From a virus, in the IMG/VR virus record IMGVR_UViG_3300009151_000250, positions 1 through 30,850 of that record: 30,850 nt of DNA. One strand, written 5' to 3'. Positions within the stretch are counted from its first letter, which is position 1. Each line of letters starts with the position of its first letter. The translations under genes and the position numbers were made by a program. The notes under the pieces are model-generated. The model had not been told where the DNA came from. It did not search any database and was given only the letters and a program-made list of their open reading frames with translations. Of this stretch, positions 1 to 6,930 are shown in pieces.

Positions 1-113
1 TTACTGAAAGTGGTAAGAAGTTTACCAAGATAGGTAACAACTATCGTATGACCGGGAGTCAGTATTGCTGGATGTCTTTAGGGCGTAAAGAGAAACAAGA
101 TCCACATTTTTAG
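1..113 (+). CDS. C-terminal end of an unrecognised protein (partial)
   Basis: An open frame enters from the left edge and ends at TAG 111-113. It gives 36 visible residues, ending in RKEKQDPHF. The piece is basic and aromatic (NNYRMTG, QYCWMSLGRK), with no motif I recognise. The next small gene starts 10 nt later on the same strand, which fits a run of small rightward genes. The start lies outside the window, so neither length nor function can be judged. Confidence 0.5.
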   Translation, partial: TESGKKFTKIGNNYRMTGSQYCWMSLGRKEKQDPHF

Positions 114-123
114 AGTTGCCATT

Positions 124-300
124 ATGACAACTACATTTGACCCACACGCCTACATTAAAGAACAGTACCAGCCCAAGCACATAGCACTCTGGATTAAAGA
201 GATGAATATGGACACTGAAGTGTGTATGGACTATCTATCCAATTGCACTCAACCATCTCATGTAGATGAAATGCTATTAGACTATACCACATCTGAATAA
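124..300 (+). CDS. Small hypothetical protein, 58 aa
   Basis: ATG at 124 opens a 58-codon frame ending at TAA 298-300. The protein starts MTTTFDPHAYIKEQYQPKH and is acidic and probably helical. It has two cysteines but no metal-binding spacing. No clear Shine-Dalgarno is visible (GAGTTGCC precedes the ATG). It lies tightly after the partial gene at 1-113. The opposite strand also has an open frame here, but this strand fits the local gene direction better. Function unknown. Confidence 0.5.
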   Translation: MTTTFDPHAYIKEQYQPKHIALWIKEMNMDTEVCMDYLSNCTQPSHVDEMLLDYTTSE

Positions 301-404
301 CTAGTTGATTTGAAACCTTGTAAAGATTTGAAACCTTATTGAAATTCAAACACCTAATTGGTTTATAGCTTGCACCACACCCATAAGGCATTCACACTAC
401 ACCT

Positions 405-791
405 ATGAATGATATACCACTACCACTCACACTCATCTGTAATGTAACAGGTAAACAAGTTCGTTGGACTAATAGAAAGCTTATACAAAAGGCCATTGAC
501 AAACACGGCTCCTTGGATGCCTTCCTATCAGCTTATGTCTCTAAAGGTGCTAAGAAGAAACAGACAATTAAGTCTGGTATGACATTGCCAAGAGATGGCA
601 ATGTAAAGCCAATCAAAGCCATCATGAATGATGGAGTAAAGCTAGCACCACGTGGCCTGTCTACCAAACACTTAACAGCTGAGCAGTACGCTGCTCATTA
701 CCAACATAAGGTAGATGCTCTAGTAGCAATAGGTGCATCAGCATCTGAGATCAATTGGATGAAACAACGGCTGGATAGATGGCGTGGCTAA
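405..791 (+). CDS. Hypothetical phage protein, 128 aa
   Basis: The 128-residue protein opens with MNDIPLPLTLICNVTGKQV and continues with a Lys-rich stretch (YVSKGAKKKQTIKSG, about residues 44-58). The end is helical (EINWMKQRLDRWRG). The N-terminal part, with a Cys, a TGK turn and then WTNRKLIQKAIDKHGS, looks like a small nucleic-acid-associated phage fold, but I cannot name a family. It stands alone in its transcription unit, with about 100 nt before it and more than 300 nt of non-coding DNA after it. A small 7-bp inverted repeat (798-814) lies just past the stop. Function unknown. Confidence 0.75.
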   Translation: MNDIPLPLTLICNVTGKQVRWTNRKLIQKAIDKHGSLDAFLSAYVSKGAKKKQTIKSGMTLPRDGNVKPIKAIMNDGVKLAPRGLSTKHLTAEQYAAHYQHKVDALVAIGASASEINWMKQRLDRWRG

Positions 792-1115
792 CTATCATAC
801 CATTATCAATGGTAGTAAATTAACAACACACTCATATAATATACAAGGTAAAAAAACACAAGCAAAAAAACCCACTTAAGGGCAGAAATTAGTTGAATAT
901 AGTGCTTGCACTTCATACATGAGGTACGTGCATGCCAAACTTTGCGCAGATTTTTTAAGCCTAAAACACATATAAGCCCCTCTTCGAGAAATCCCTAGAG
1001 TACCCGAGTTCCAAATTTTTTTTCGCGCAATTTTTTTTACTTGAATTTCTATATAAGGTTCTTATAATATCCGTACATTATTAATTATAATAAACAAACA
1101 AATAATAAGCAGACA
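792..1115 (+). other. 324-nt non-coding gap with an upstream promoter region
   Basis: No credible gene lies here; the longest ATG frame is about 18 codons. The gap contains a 7-bp inverted repeat at 798-814 (TACCATT/AATGGTA, 3-nt loop, no T-run), A-rich DNA around 850-870, and T-runs at 950 and 1015-1038. A good promoter sits near the right end at 1041-1068. It reads as a regulatory region in front of the gene at 1116. I see no iteron set or other origin signature. Confidence 0.6.
1041..1068 (+). promoter_or_regulatory. Host sigma70-type promoter for the gene at 1116
   Basis: A -35 box TTGAAT (1041-1046) and a perfect -10 box TATAAT (1063-1068) are separated by 16 bp. A T-run lies just upstream as a possible UP element. 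Transcription would start near 1075, giving a leader of about 40 nt. This is the clearest host-type promoter in the window and suggests early expression. Confidence 0.6.
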
Positions 1116-1601
1116 ATGAACAAACAGACAACGAACAACAAGCAAACGATACTGGCAATGCATGCATTATTTAACCCTGTGCATGTTGGTAATGTGGTAC
1201 CAAGAGTAGGTACAGCAGACAAGTTAACCATTCAGGCAGTCAATGAAGAGGTGCTATACCACGGTCCTAAGAACTGTGGGGTATATTGGTACGAAACCAA
1301 CACGGACATAATCAAGGTAGGTAAGGTTGAGACTAAGCTTGCCACAAAGAAAAAAGACGGTACATTTGGTCGCGGTGGTAGTAGTGGTAGGTTAAGTGGT
1401 ACATTTTCAGACTACTCTAAAAAGAGTACTGATGAACGTACAAAGAGTCACTTATATACAGCTGCAACTAACAATGATTGTAAGGTATATTTTGTACCGG
1501 CTAAAAATATTACACCCAAGCGTTTAGAACACAGTATAATAGTTGCTTTTGAATGGGGTGCTGGATACGTTAAGCCTCGAGGCAACTCCAAGCGTGCTTA
1601 A
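1116..1601 (+). CDS. Putative GIY-YIG-like nuclease, 161 aa
   Basis: After a polar N-terminus the sequence runs GVYWYE (about residues 55-60), IIKVGKV (65-71), GRLSGTFSDY (89-98), RLEHSIIVAF (about 136-145) and PRGNSK near the end. That order resembles the GIY-YIG endonuclease core: a GIY strand, a Y/V-x-G strand, a catalytic Arg, then a helix carrying the metal-binding Glu, then an Asn. The family cleaves DNA and is common in T4-like phages as homing or restriction-type enzymes. The match is by eye only; the YIG element is degenerate (KVG). A strong sigma70-like promoter precedes it, and a small basic gene follows 8 nt after. If it is not GIY-YIG, it is an unknown early protein. Confidence 0.45.
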   Translation: MNKQTTNNKQTILAMHALFNPVHVGNVVPRVGTADKLTIQAVNEEVLYHGPKNCGVYWYETNTDIIKVGKVETKLATKKKDGTFGRGGSSGRLSGTFSDYSKKSTDERTKSHLYTAATNNDCKVYFVPAKNITPKRLEHSIIVAFEWGAGYVKPRGNSKRA

Positions 1602-1609
1602 TACAAATT

Positions 1610-1741
1610 ATGCCAAAGAACAAAATTGTTACCAACAGACCAAGTTACTGTACAAGTGCAGCCTCGCATGCTTCGTGGTTACGGCGCATAGGCCAGAAAG
1701 CCCGTAAACAGCGTAGTGATGCTGGTAAAAAGCGCAAGTAA
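1610..1741 (+). CDS. Small strongly basic protein, 43 aa
   Basis: ATG at 1610 opens a 43-codon frame ending at TAA 1739-1741, starting 8 nt after the GIY-YIG-like gene. The protein is very basic: the second half (RRIGQKARKQRS, then KKRK at the C-terminus) is mostly Arg and Lys. Such a peptide would bind nucleic acid or an acidic surface. Codon use and position support a real gene, but it is too short to recognise. No Shine-Dalgarno is visible. Confidence 0.5.
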   Translation: MPKNKIVTNRPSYCTSAASHASWLRRIGQKARKQRSDAGKKRK

Positions 1742-1745
1742 TCTC

Positions 1746-1753
1746 TATAAATA
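1746..1753 (+). promoter_or_regulatory. T4-late-type promoter element, upstream of ferredoxin
   Basis: TATAAATA is an exact match to the T4 late promoter. With T4 spacing, transcription would start near 1759, only 3 nt before the ATG at 1762. Confidence 0.55.
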
Positions 1754-1761
1754 TATCCTAT

Positions 1762-2001
1762 ATGGCCAACATAATGGATAAATGGAAAGACAACGTTAAC
1801 GGTAAGTTTTACGTTGACACACAATGTATTGATTGTGATTTATGTAGAGAGACCGCACCTAGTTGTTTTGCCCGTAACCATGATAGTGGTTATTCGTATG
1901 TGGTAAAGCAACCGGAAACTGCTTTAGAGAACCAGCACTGTAAGGAGGCACTGGAGGGGTGTCCGGTACAGGCCATTGGAGATGATGGAGTACAGGCATA
2001 A
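1762..2001 (+). CDS. 4Fe-4S single-cluster ferredoxin, 79 aa
   Basis: Cysteines C22, C25 and C28 (CxxCxxC) and C67 followed by Pro (GCPVQAIG) form the classic 4Fe-4S ligand pattern. C35 and C60 are extra and could form a disulfide. The layout matches small bacterial ferredoxins of the single-cluster type, which carry one low-potential electron. The 79-residue length is normal for the family. A T4-late-like promoter precedes it, so it may be made late. Possible partners are the radical SAM enzyme at 16603-17388 or host enzymes; that link is inference. Fold confidence is high, partner unknown. Confidence 0.88.
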   Translation: MANIMDKWKDNVNGKFYVDTQCIDCDLCRETAPSCFARNHDSGYSYVVKQPETALENQHCKEALEGCPVQAIGDDGVQA

Positions 2002-2004
2002 GTA
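1997..2004 (+). promoter_or_regulatory. T4-late-type promoter element upstream of 2011
   Basis: CATAAGTA overlaps the ferredoxin stop codon. Its last base is 7 nt from the GTG at 2011, so the predicted transcript starts 1 nt before that codon. This supports the GTG start. Confidence 0.4.
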
Positions 2005-2010
2005 ACTTAA

Positions 2011-2427
2011 GTGCGCAACCAATACAAAGTACTAGCAGAAGCTTATTCCCTGGTAAAGGAGGATGGCGGGCATGATCAGAACTTACCCGGTAACCATACC
2101 AAAGACGGGGCTGTGTTTAAAAAACCCGAGGGCCATGCCTACAAAGTACGCGGTAAGTTTAAGTTAAAAGGAAAGCTATACGACTATGAGGCCATAATCG
2201 GTCACAATGAAACGGGTATGCCCATGGATGTCTTAGAGGTATCTATCTTACAACTACAAGGCGATATAGAACCAGTAGACATGACTAACAGGTTTCGTGG
2301 TAAGATGTTAAAAAGAGTAAAGGATTATATCCTAACTAAAGCCCAAGAAGACCCAGAACTACAACTACCTAATAGCCAGCATGATGGCAACAAAGGGTAC
2401 TCGTTCGTAGGACTTAATAAGACGTAA
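2011..2427 (+). CDS. Hypothetical protein with capsid-targeting-like N-terminus, 138 aa
   Basis: GTG start at 2011, chosen because a late-type element ends 7 nt upstream and the N-terminus fits a local pattern. Residues 1-13 read MRNQYKVLAEAYS; L8-A9-E10 fits the (L/I)-x-E site used by T4 prohead protease on internal proteins. The rest has an alternating basic β-like region (YKVRGKFKLKGKLYDYEAI) and a helical basic segment (RGKMLKRVKDYILTKAQ). No enzyme motif is visible. It follows the ferredoxin by 9 nt. I suggest a virion-internal protein, but function is unknown. Confidence 0.65.
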   Translation: MRNQYKVLAEAYSLVKEDGGHDQNLPGNHTKDGAVFKKPEGHAYKVRGKFKLKGKLYDYEAIIGHNETGMPMDVLEVSILQLQGDIEPVDMTNRFRGKMLKRVKDYILTKAQEDPELQLPNSQHDGNKGYSFVGLNKT

Positions 2428-2440
2428 GAGAATTGGAGTC

Positions 2441-2486
2441 GGGGGAGGGAGTCGCCTGCGGCGGGGGGAAAGCAGCGCTGCTGCTT
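2441..2486 (+). other. G-rich island followed by a hairpin
   Basis: Between two genes lies an unusual G-rich run with G5, G3 and G6 tracts (2441-2468). A perfect 7-bp inverted repeat follows (AAGCAGC 2470-2476, GCT loop, GCTGCTT 2480-2486), then an A-rich tract (A10 at 2488-2497). The tracts could form a G-quadruplex or structured RNA upstream of the glycosyltransferase. A T-run after the stem is absent on both strands, so it is not a standard terminator. Confidence 0.4.
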
Positions 2487-2572
2487 GAAAAAAAAAGAAA
2501 AGGGTAAAGTAGAGTACTGCCTTGGGAGTAGGAGTAGTTTATTGTATCCGGTGTTGTAAGTACTTTTTTAAC

Positions 2573-3640
2573 GTGAAACCTAGCACCTACATACTCTTTA
2601 TACTTAAACGTAGAGAAGACTTTAACCCTATAAAGCACAATCCTAAAGGGCTGGGTACGGGGTTGTTTAATTCGGCTTCGTTTATGGTGGATATGCTTAA
2701 TAAAGCTGGTATACAGGCCAGTATAGAAGTGGCCATTGACAACAACTGTATTGATCGGTTGGTTACCAAGCACAAACCCACACACGTTATTATTGAAGCT
2801 CTGTGGGTGGTGCCGACTAAATTTGCTGTACTAACCGAACTACACCCCACAGTTAAGTGGATTGTACGGTTACATAGTGAGATGCCTTTTATGGCTGGAG
2901 AGGGTATGGCAATGAACTGGATCGGGGATTACATTGTAAATCCTAACGTACTATTGGGTGTTAATGCCTCGCGCATGCTTGATGAGGTACGTACCTATGT
3001 ACGTATTAAAACAGGATACAATAACAAACAAATTAAAGATAAAGTCCTGTACTTACCTAATTACTATCCACAGGGCTATTGTACTTCAAAAGGTATATCC
3101 CGTAAAAAGACTTGGGTAGATGTGGGGTGTTTTGGTGCCGTGCGCCCATTAAAGAACCATTTATTACAGGCCTTTGCTGCTTTGAAGTTTGCTACAGAAG
3201 TGGGCAAAGAGTTACGCTTTCATATAAATGTGGGTAGAGAGGAAATGAAAGGACAACCAGTACTGCATAACTTACAAGGATTGTTTATGCAATTAGCCAG
3301 TACCGGTCATGAATTAATAATGCATGAGTGGGTGCCAAGAGAGCAGTTCTTAGCATTGTGTAGACAGATGGATATTGGTATGCAATGTAACTTTAGTGAA
3401 ACGTTTAATATAGTTGGAGCCGATTTAATAAGTCAAGGCATACCCTTAGTAGCTACTTCAGAGGTACCCTGGTCTTGTAATTTGTTTAATGCAGACCCAA
3501 CACAAAGTGATCATATAGCTCAGGCCCTAAAACTTAGCTATTACTTTCCTGGGGTTAATGTTTGGTTAAATCAGCGGAATTTAACTAAGTATACAAATCA
3601 AACCGATAACGTTTGGTATAAACAATTTAAAACTATATGA
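2573..3640 (+). CDS. GT4-type (GT-B fold) glycosyltransferase, about 355 aa
   Basis: The C-terminal half has the hallmark GT-B donor-binding layout: a β-strand with VGCFGAVRPLKN, then HINVGREE, then HEWVPREQFLALCRQMDIG, and finally FSETFNIVGADLISQGIPLV, which carries the conserved acidic residue that contacts the sugar nucleotide. The N-terminal half (GLGTGLFNSASFMVDML and HVIIEALWV) resembles the acceptor domain. It would transfer a sugar from a nucleotide sugar; substrate unknown. I prefer GTG at 2573; a TTG 17 codons earlier is possible but would translate a poor Cys-rich leader. The next gene overlaps its stop by 4 nt, so the two are translationally coupled. Confidence 0.8.
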   Translation: MKPSTYILFILKRREDFNPIKHNPKGLGTGLFNSASFMVDMLNKAGIQASIEVAIDNNCIDRLVTKHKPTHVIIEALWVVPTKFAVLTELHPTVKWIVRLHSEMPFMAGEGMAMNWIGDYIVNPNVLLGVNASRMLDEVRTYVRIKTGYNNKQIKDKVLYLPNYYPQGYCTSKGISRKKTWVDVGCFGAVRPLKNHLLQAFAALKFATEVGKELRFHINVGREEMKGQPVLHNLQGLFMQLASTGHELIMHEWVPREQFLALCRQMDIGMQCNFSETFNIVGADLISQGIPLVATSEVPWSCNLFNADPTQSDHIAQALKLSYYFPGVNVWLNQRNLTKYTNQTDNVWYKQFKTI

Positions 3641-3834
3641 AACGCACTGTAAAATTTTTTAACTGGGTACAAGGCAAGCTTGAATGTATGGAGCATGAAT
3701 TTGCTAACCATAACGAAGCCTTAGAGTTTACTCATAAGCACAAGCACCATCACCACAGTATAAAGATGTTTAACAGTCAGGGTATTTGTATACATGAAGT
3801 AGCTAACCAGCCTACTCCTCCTACGTACGCATAA
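3637..3834 (+). CDS. Small His-rich hypothetical protein, 65 aa
   Basis: It starts inside the stop of the glycosyltransferase (ATGA overlap), so expression is coupled. It begins VKFFNWVQGKLECMEHEF and has a His cluster (HKHKHHHH, about residues 33-40), then KMFNSQGICIHEV. The pattern (a short β-strand, a helix with EALEFTHK, another strand) looks like a small α/β domain seen in several T4-like marine phages, with no known function. The His run could bind metal. Its stop is directly adjacent to the stop of the convergent gene at 3835. Confidence 0.65.
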   Translation: MKRTVKFFNWVQGKLECMEHEFANHNEALEFTHKHKHHHHSIKMFNSQGICIHEVANQPTPPTYA

Positions 3835-4665
3835 TTAGAACTCGTTGCCAGGCATTTTCATAGCTAGTTTGCCTGCTTCTCTAGTTTTATTATAGTTAGG
3901 CTTTAATGTAAGTCTGTTTAAAAAGTTAAGCGACATAACCTTGTTTACATCTACTGCATTTAATACTTCGCAGGAGTGTTCTGGTTGTATAGTGTTACGT
4001 GGTATAGGTATTATCTGAAGCAATGGGGTACCAGCTTTAATTATCTCTCGACCTTGTAGTACGTGCCAATATAGTTGTACGTTTATAGCCGGCGATATAT
4101 ATGGATCTAAAATACCTGTAGCAGCTGTAAACCGGTCCTCTTCGTTGTAGTGTACGGAAGAAAACAAATAAATAAAATTGTCATCTGGTATTATATTCCA
4201 ACCGGTGTTTATTTTTAATACTGTCTTTAATGAGTTACGTGGTACCTTTACATAATCATGAAACTGAGCCTTACTGTGAGACTGTAATGCATTTGTGGCG
4301 ATAATATTATCCTGGTCTGGCCTAAATTGCATACCTGTATCTGCAGGGGATAGAGTAGAGGCCTGAAATGTAACCCCATCTCCGTTAGTGTCTACCGCAA
4401 AATCAAAAGGACAAGGTACTATGTACCCGGTGTTCATATACTCTTTTACAGCTGGACAATTTATCATGAAACCTAGTCCACGAAAACTAAACTCATGTAT
4501 AGGGCATTTTTTAATCCGCTTTGTTTCGGTATTAAAATCTTTTGCATTCCGTTCTAACCAATCTCTTTTTAGTTCACTTGCTCTGTATATAGGATATGAA
4601 GGAGCAACTCCAGGTAAAATGTTCACAAAACGAATTTTAGGTTTCTTTTTAAAGAAATTAAACAT
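3835..4665 (-). CDS. Conserved-looking hypothetical protein, 276 aa
   Basis: The protein opens MFNFFKKKPKIRF, then a soluble Pro- and aromatic-rich body with VPCPFDFAVDTNGDGVTFQ (about residues 83-101) and a later KINTGWNIIPDDNFIYLF. Near the C-terminus AGTPLLQIIPIPR resembles a double-stranded β-helix edge. There is no signal peptide or membrane segment, and I see no catalytic motif. It is a lone leftward gene between two rightward runs. Its promoter must lie in the 61 nt shared with the divergent methyltransferase gene; the leftward side lacks the late element, so its timing may differ. Function unknown. Confidence 0.8.
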   Translation of the reverse strand: MFNFFKKKPKIRFVNILPGVAPSYPIYRASELKRDWLERNAKDFNTETKRIKKCPIHEFSFRGLGFMINCPAVKEYMNTGYIVPCPFDFAVDTNGDGVTFQASTLSPADTGMQFRPDQDNIIATNALQSHSKAQFHDYVKVPRNSLKTVLKINTGWNIIPDDNFIYLFSSVHYNEEDRFTAATGILDPYISPAINVQLYWHVLQGREIIKAGTPLLQIIPIPRNTIQPEHSCEVLNAVDVNKVMSLNFLNRLTLKPNYNKTREAGKLAMKMPGNEF

Positions 4666-4709
4666 ATCTTTATAATAACTACATTATTGAAAAAAGCCAA
4701 TAATAATAA

Positions 4710-4717
4710 TATAAGTA
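4710..4717 (+). promoter_or_regulatory. T4-late-type promoter element for the methyltransferase gene
   Basis: TATAAGTA ends 10 nt before the ATG at 4727, giving a predicted 4-nt leader. The same bases could act as a -10 box for a host-type -35 TTGAAA at 4687-4692 (17-bp spacer to TATAAG), so dual use is possible. Confidence 0.45.
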
Positions 4718-4726
4718 TATGTTCTT

Positions 4727-5299
4727 ATGCAACGTTGGGACGTTATTAATACATTAATACAGAAATATAACTATAAAAGTTATTTAGAAATAGGCACCCA
4801 GCACGGTAATTGTTTTAGAGAAGTTAAATGTGAGCACAAAGTTTGTGTTGATTCCTCTAAAGACTTCGATCAGTTAACTCATACAATGACAAGTGATGAT
4901 TACTTTAAACAGTATAGCGATAAGTTTGATATTATTTTTGTAGATGCATTACATACAGAAGAACAGACAATCAAGGATATAAACAACAGTCTTGTAATAT
5001 TGAATGACAACGGTACGGTAGTGGCACATGATTGCTTACCGGATGGGGAAGGGGCAACTGGCATGCATGCATGTGGTACCTCTTATATGGCTCCAATATG
5101 GTTTAGGACTACTATTACAAACGTTACTGTTCAGGTTGTAGACACGGATGCCGGTTGCGGTATATTTCGCAAAGGCACAAATCCATTATACACTAAAGAA
5201 TGTTACGACACTGCCAAGCAATTTAAATACTTTAACGAAAATAAAAAAGAACTAGTAAACGTTATTAGTGTTGAAGAGTTTAACACTCTGTTTAAATAA
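4727..5299 (+). CDS. Class I SAM-dependent methyltransferase, 190 aa
   Basis: The Rossmann signature is clear: motif I YLEIGTQHGNCF (about residues 19-30) would bind SAM. VCVDSS follows as the acidic end of strand 2, FDIIFVDALHTEEQTIKDI covers motif IV, and NGTVVAHDCLP the following strand. The VDALH and AHDC pattern is typical of the small-molecule or sugar O-methyltransferase group found beside glycosyltransferases in glycan loci. Length is normal. It lies 7 nt before a GT2 glycosyltransferase, which suggests joint work on a glycan. Acceptor unknown. Confidence 0.8.
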   Translation: MQRWDVINTLIQKYNYKSYLEIGTQHGNCFREVKCEHKVCVDSSKDFDQLTHTMTSDDYFKQYSDKFDIIFVDALHTEEQTIKDINNSLVILNDNGTVVAHDCLPDGEGATGMHACGTSYMAPIWFRTTITNVTVQVVDTDAGCGIFRKGTNPLYTKECYDTAKQFKYFNENKKELVNVISVEEFNTLFK

Positions 5300-5306
5300 A
5301 CAGTAA

Positions 5307-6008
5307 ATGAAGTTCTCTATCGTTATACCCACTTATAATCGTTGGGATTTAGTTAAAAACTGTGTTGATAGTATTGTTAATACTATTGACTTGACAGATG
5401 GAGAAGTCATTGTTTCTTCTAATGGTTGTACGGATAATACCCCGGCTAATGTAGCTAGCACTTATGCAGGTAAAAATATATACTGTATACATTGGCACAA
5501 ACCACTAGGCTATTCCAAAGCAGTTAATATGGGTATGTCTGCTGCTACTGGAGATATTGTTATTTTGTTAAACAACGATGCAGCATTTTTAGGTAGACAT
5601 TGGTATGATGTGTTAACATTGCCATTTGTTACTACTCCTACAGCTGGTGTTACCGGGGTTATTAAACGTTACCAAGGTGGTAAGCCATGGATTCTTTTCT
5701 TTTGCGCAGCAATAAAACGGGAAGTTATTAACACTATAGGCTTACTTGATGAAACATTTACTCCAGGTTGTGGTGAAGATATTGACTACTGTATTCGAGC
5801 TTTTGACAAAGGCTTTACTATACATCAAGTTCCCGAACAAGTTTTAGAGCATGTTGCAGGGACAAACAAAATGTCTGGCTCGTTTCCTATATACCATGAC
5901 GGTGGAGTTACTGTTAACAAGAACCCTAACCAGTCTGCTATATATGCTCGTAATATGAAGATAGTTATGGATAGATACGGTCCACCAACAGATGGGCCGA
6001 TATTATAA
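5307..6008 (+). CDS. GT2-family glycosyltransferase, 233 aa
   Basis: It starts FSIVIPTYNRWDLVKNCVDS, the standard first strand and helix of GT-A family 2 enzymes. EVIVSSNGCTDNT, then GYSKAVNMGM and IVILLNNDA follow. The metal-binding DxD is replaced by N89-N90-D91, as in rhamnosyltransferase-like GT2s. Later comes GCGEDIDYCIRA, with the ED pair that usually supplies the catalytic base. Length fits a single-domain enzyme with no membrane segment. It follows the methyltransferase by 7 nt. Donor and acceptor sugars cannot be read from sequence. Confidence 0.87.
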   Translation: MKFSIVIPTYNRWDLVKNCVDSIVNTIDLTDGEVIVSSNGCTDNTPANVASTYAGKNIYCIHWHKPLGYSKAVNMGMSAATGDIVILLNNDAAFLGRHWYDVLTLPFVTTPTAGVTGVIKRYQGGKPWILFFCAAIKREVINTIGLLDETFTPGCGEDIDYCIRAFDKGFTIHQVPEQVLEHVAGTNKMSGSFPIYHDGGVTVNKNPNQSAIYARNMKIVMDRYGPPTDGPIL

Positions 6009-6058
6009 GTAGTGTATTTTTTATTAAAGCAACTACCATATATCTTTTGGTAGGATTA

Positions 6059-6066
6059 AGTAAGTA
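6059..6066 (+). promoter_or_regulatory. T4-late-type promoter element upstream of 6073
   Basis: AGTAAGTA ends 7 nt before the ATG, so the predicted transcript starts 1 nt before the start codon. A 6-bp inverted repeat (CTACCA 6033-6038, TGGTAG 6048-6053) lies just upstream. Confidence 0.45.
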
Positions 6067-6072
6067 TATCAT

Positions 6073-6465
6073 ATGAAACGTAACATTTACACATTATTGG
6101 CGGAGAAGTACTCTATAGTACAAGAAAATCCGCTTGAAGTAGAAATTGAACCAGGTGGTACTCATAAGTCAGATCATAATGTGGAAATGGCTCGTACTAA
6201 AGCACATCAAGCAGCTGAAGTAGCTCCTGCTTTACATCATTTGTTAGACCAAATGGATGCAAATGCACCATTACAGGCTTGGATGGTTACTCATGTTACT
6301 CAAGCAGCTGATATGCTACAAGATGTATTAGCTAAGTTAAGAGAAGAGAACGAAGAACCAAATATGGAACCAGTTAAAGAAACAGATTTTGAAACACCAG
6401 AAGGTGATGGTGAAAACACTAGCAACACAATGGGTTCAGACGGTAACGTAAATGGAGCAATGTAA
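6073..6465 (+). CDS. Putative internal virion protein, 130 aa
   Basis: Residues 1-18 read MKRNIYTLLAEKYSIVQE; L9-A10-E11 fits the gp21 (L/I)-x-E cleavage rule and resembles the start of the gene at 2011. The middle is a His/Ala-rich helical region (HKSDHNVEMARTKAHQAAEV, about residues 32-51) and the C-terminus is an acidic tail with GDGENTSN. No enzyme motif. A late-type promoter element precedes it, and a similar gene follows by one base. I infer an internal head protein or scaffold-associated cargo; function is unproven. Confidence 0.65.
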   Translation: MKRNIYTLLAEKYSIVQENPLEVEIEPGGTHKSDHNVEMARTKAHQAAEVAPALHHLLDQMDANAPLQAWMVTHVTQAADMLQDVLAKLREENEEPNMEPVKETDFETPEGDGENTSNTMGSDGNVNGAM

Positions 6466-6466
6466 T

Positions 6467-6919
6467 ATGAAAAAATACAATTATACAAAAAGCAATCTCG
6501 GTCAAAAGTATCAAATCTTAACAGAAAGATACTTCCAAGAAATTACTAAAGAAATGATTCACCCAGAACATTGGGATGAAGCACTTAATCATCCAAAGCT
6601 ACACTGCTTTAAAGAAGATGGTACTCTTAAGCAAGAGTGTATGAATGCTTTTCAGTCTTCCCCTATGGAGCAGGTACCTGAAACAAGTGAAGGTCCAGGT
6701 TTAGTTGCAGGTGGAGAAGATTCAATGGCTGGTTATGCAGGTGTTAATGCTATGGGTGGTCTTGAAGAAGGTAAACACCACCAACAATTAATTATGCAGC
6801 ATTTGCATAACTTAGAAGAGTGTTCTGGTAATTGGGCTGATTCTGGTCATCCTGATGCAGCTTTGTTTCATGAAGCTGTACAGCATTTGAAAGAATACAT
6901 GCAAGAGTGCTCTTACTAA
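6467..6919 (+). CDS. Putative internal virion protein, 150 aa
   Basis: I choose ATG 6467 because GGAG (6454-6457) sits 9 nt upstream and the ATG is 1 nt past the previous stop; the in-frame ATG at 6452 overlaps that gene. The N-terminus has LGQKYQILTERYFQEI, with an L-T-E triplet of the prohead-protease type. A Gly/Met/Ala-rich linker (GLVAGGEDSMAGYAG) leads to a His- and Glu-rich helical domain (HHQQLIMQHLHNLEECSGNW, ending LKEYMQECSY). It is co-transcribed with the preceding gene. Family not recognised; an internal head protein is the best guess. Confidence 0.65.
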   Translation: MKKYNYTKSNLGQKYQILTERYFQEITKEMIHPEHWDEALNHPKLHCFKEDGTLKQECMNAFQSSPMEQVPETSEGPGLVAGGEDSMAGYAGVNAMGGLEEGKHHQQLIMQHLHNLEECSGNWADSGHPDAALFHEAVQHLKEYMQECSY

Positions 6920-6930
6920 AGAGTTTTAAA

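Noticed and set aside
194-391. Leftward frame opposite the small gene at 124-300
   Set aside because: No start signal or motif; local genes run rightward.
798-814. 7-bp inverted repeat just after the stop at 791
   Set aside because: Only a 3-nt loop and no T-run; too weak to call a terminator.
2414-2850. Leftward open frames opposite the start of the glycosyltransferase
   Set aside because: They cross the G-rich island and lie antisense to a clearly coding GT-B gene; no recognisable product.
5291-5298. TTTAAATA before the GT2 gene at 5307
   Set aside because: Spacing (9 nt) fits, but it is made of the last codons and stop of the preceding methyltransferase, which is co-transcribed. Kept out of the main list as possibly chance.
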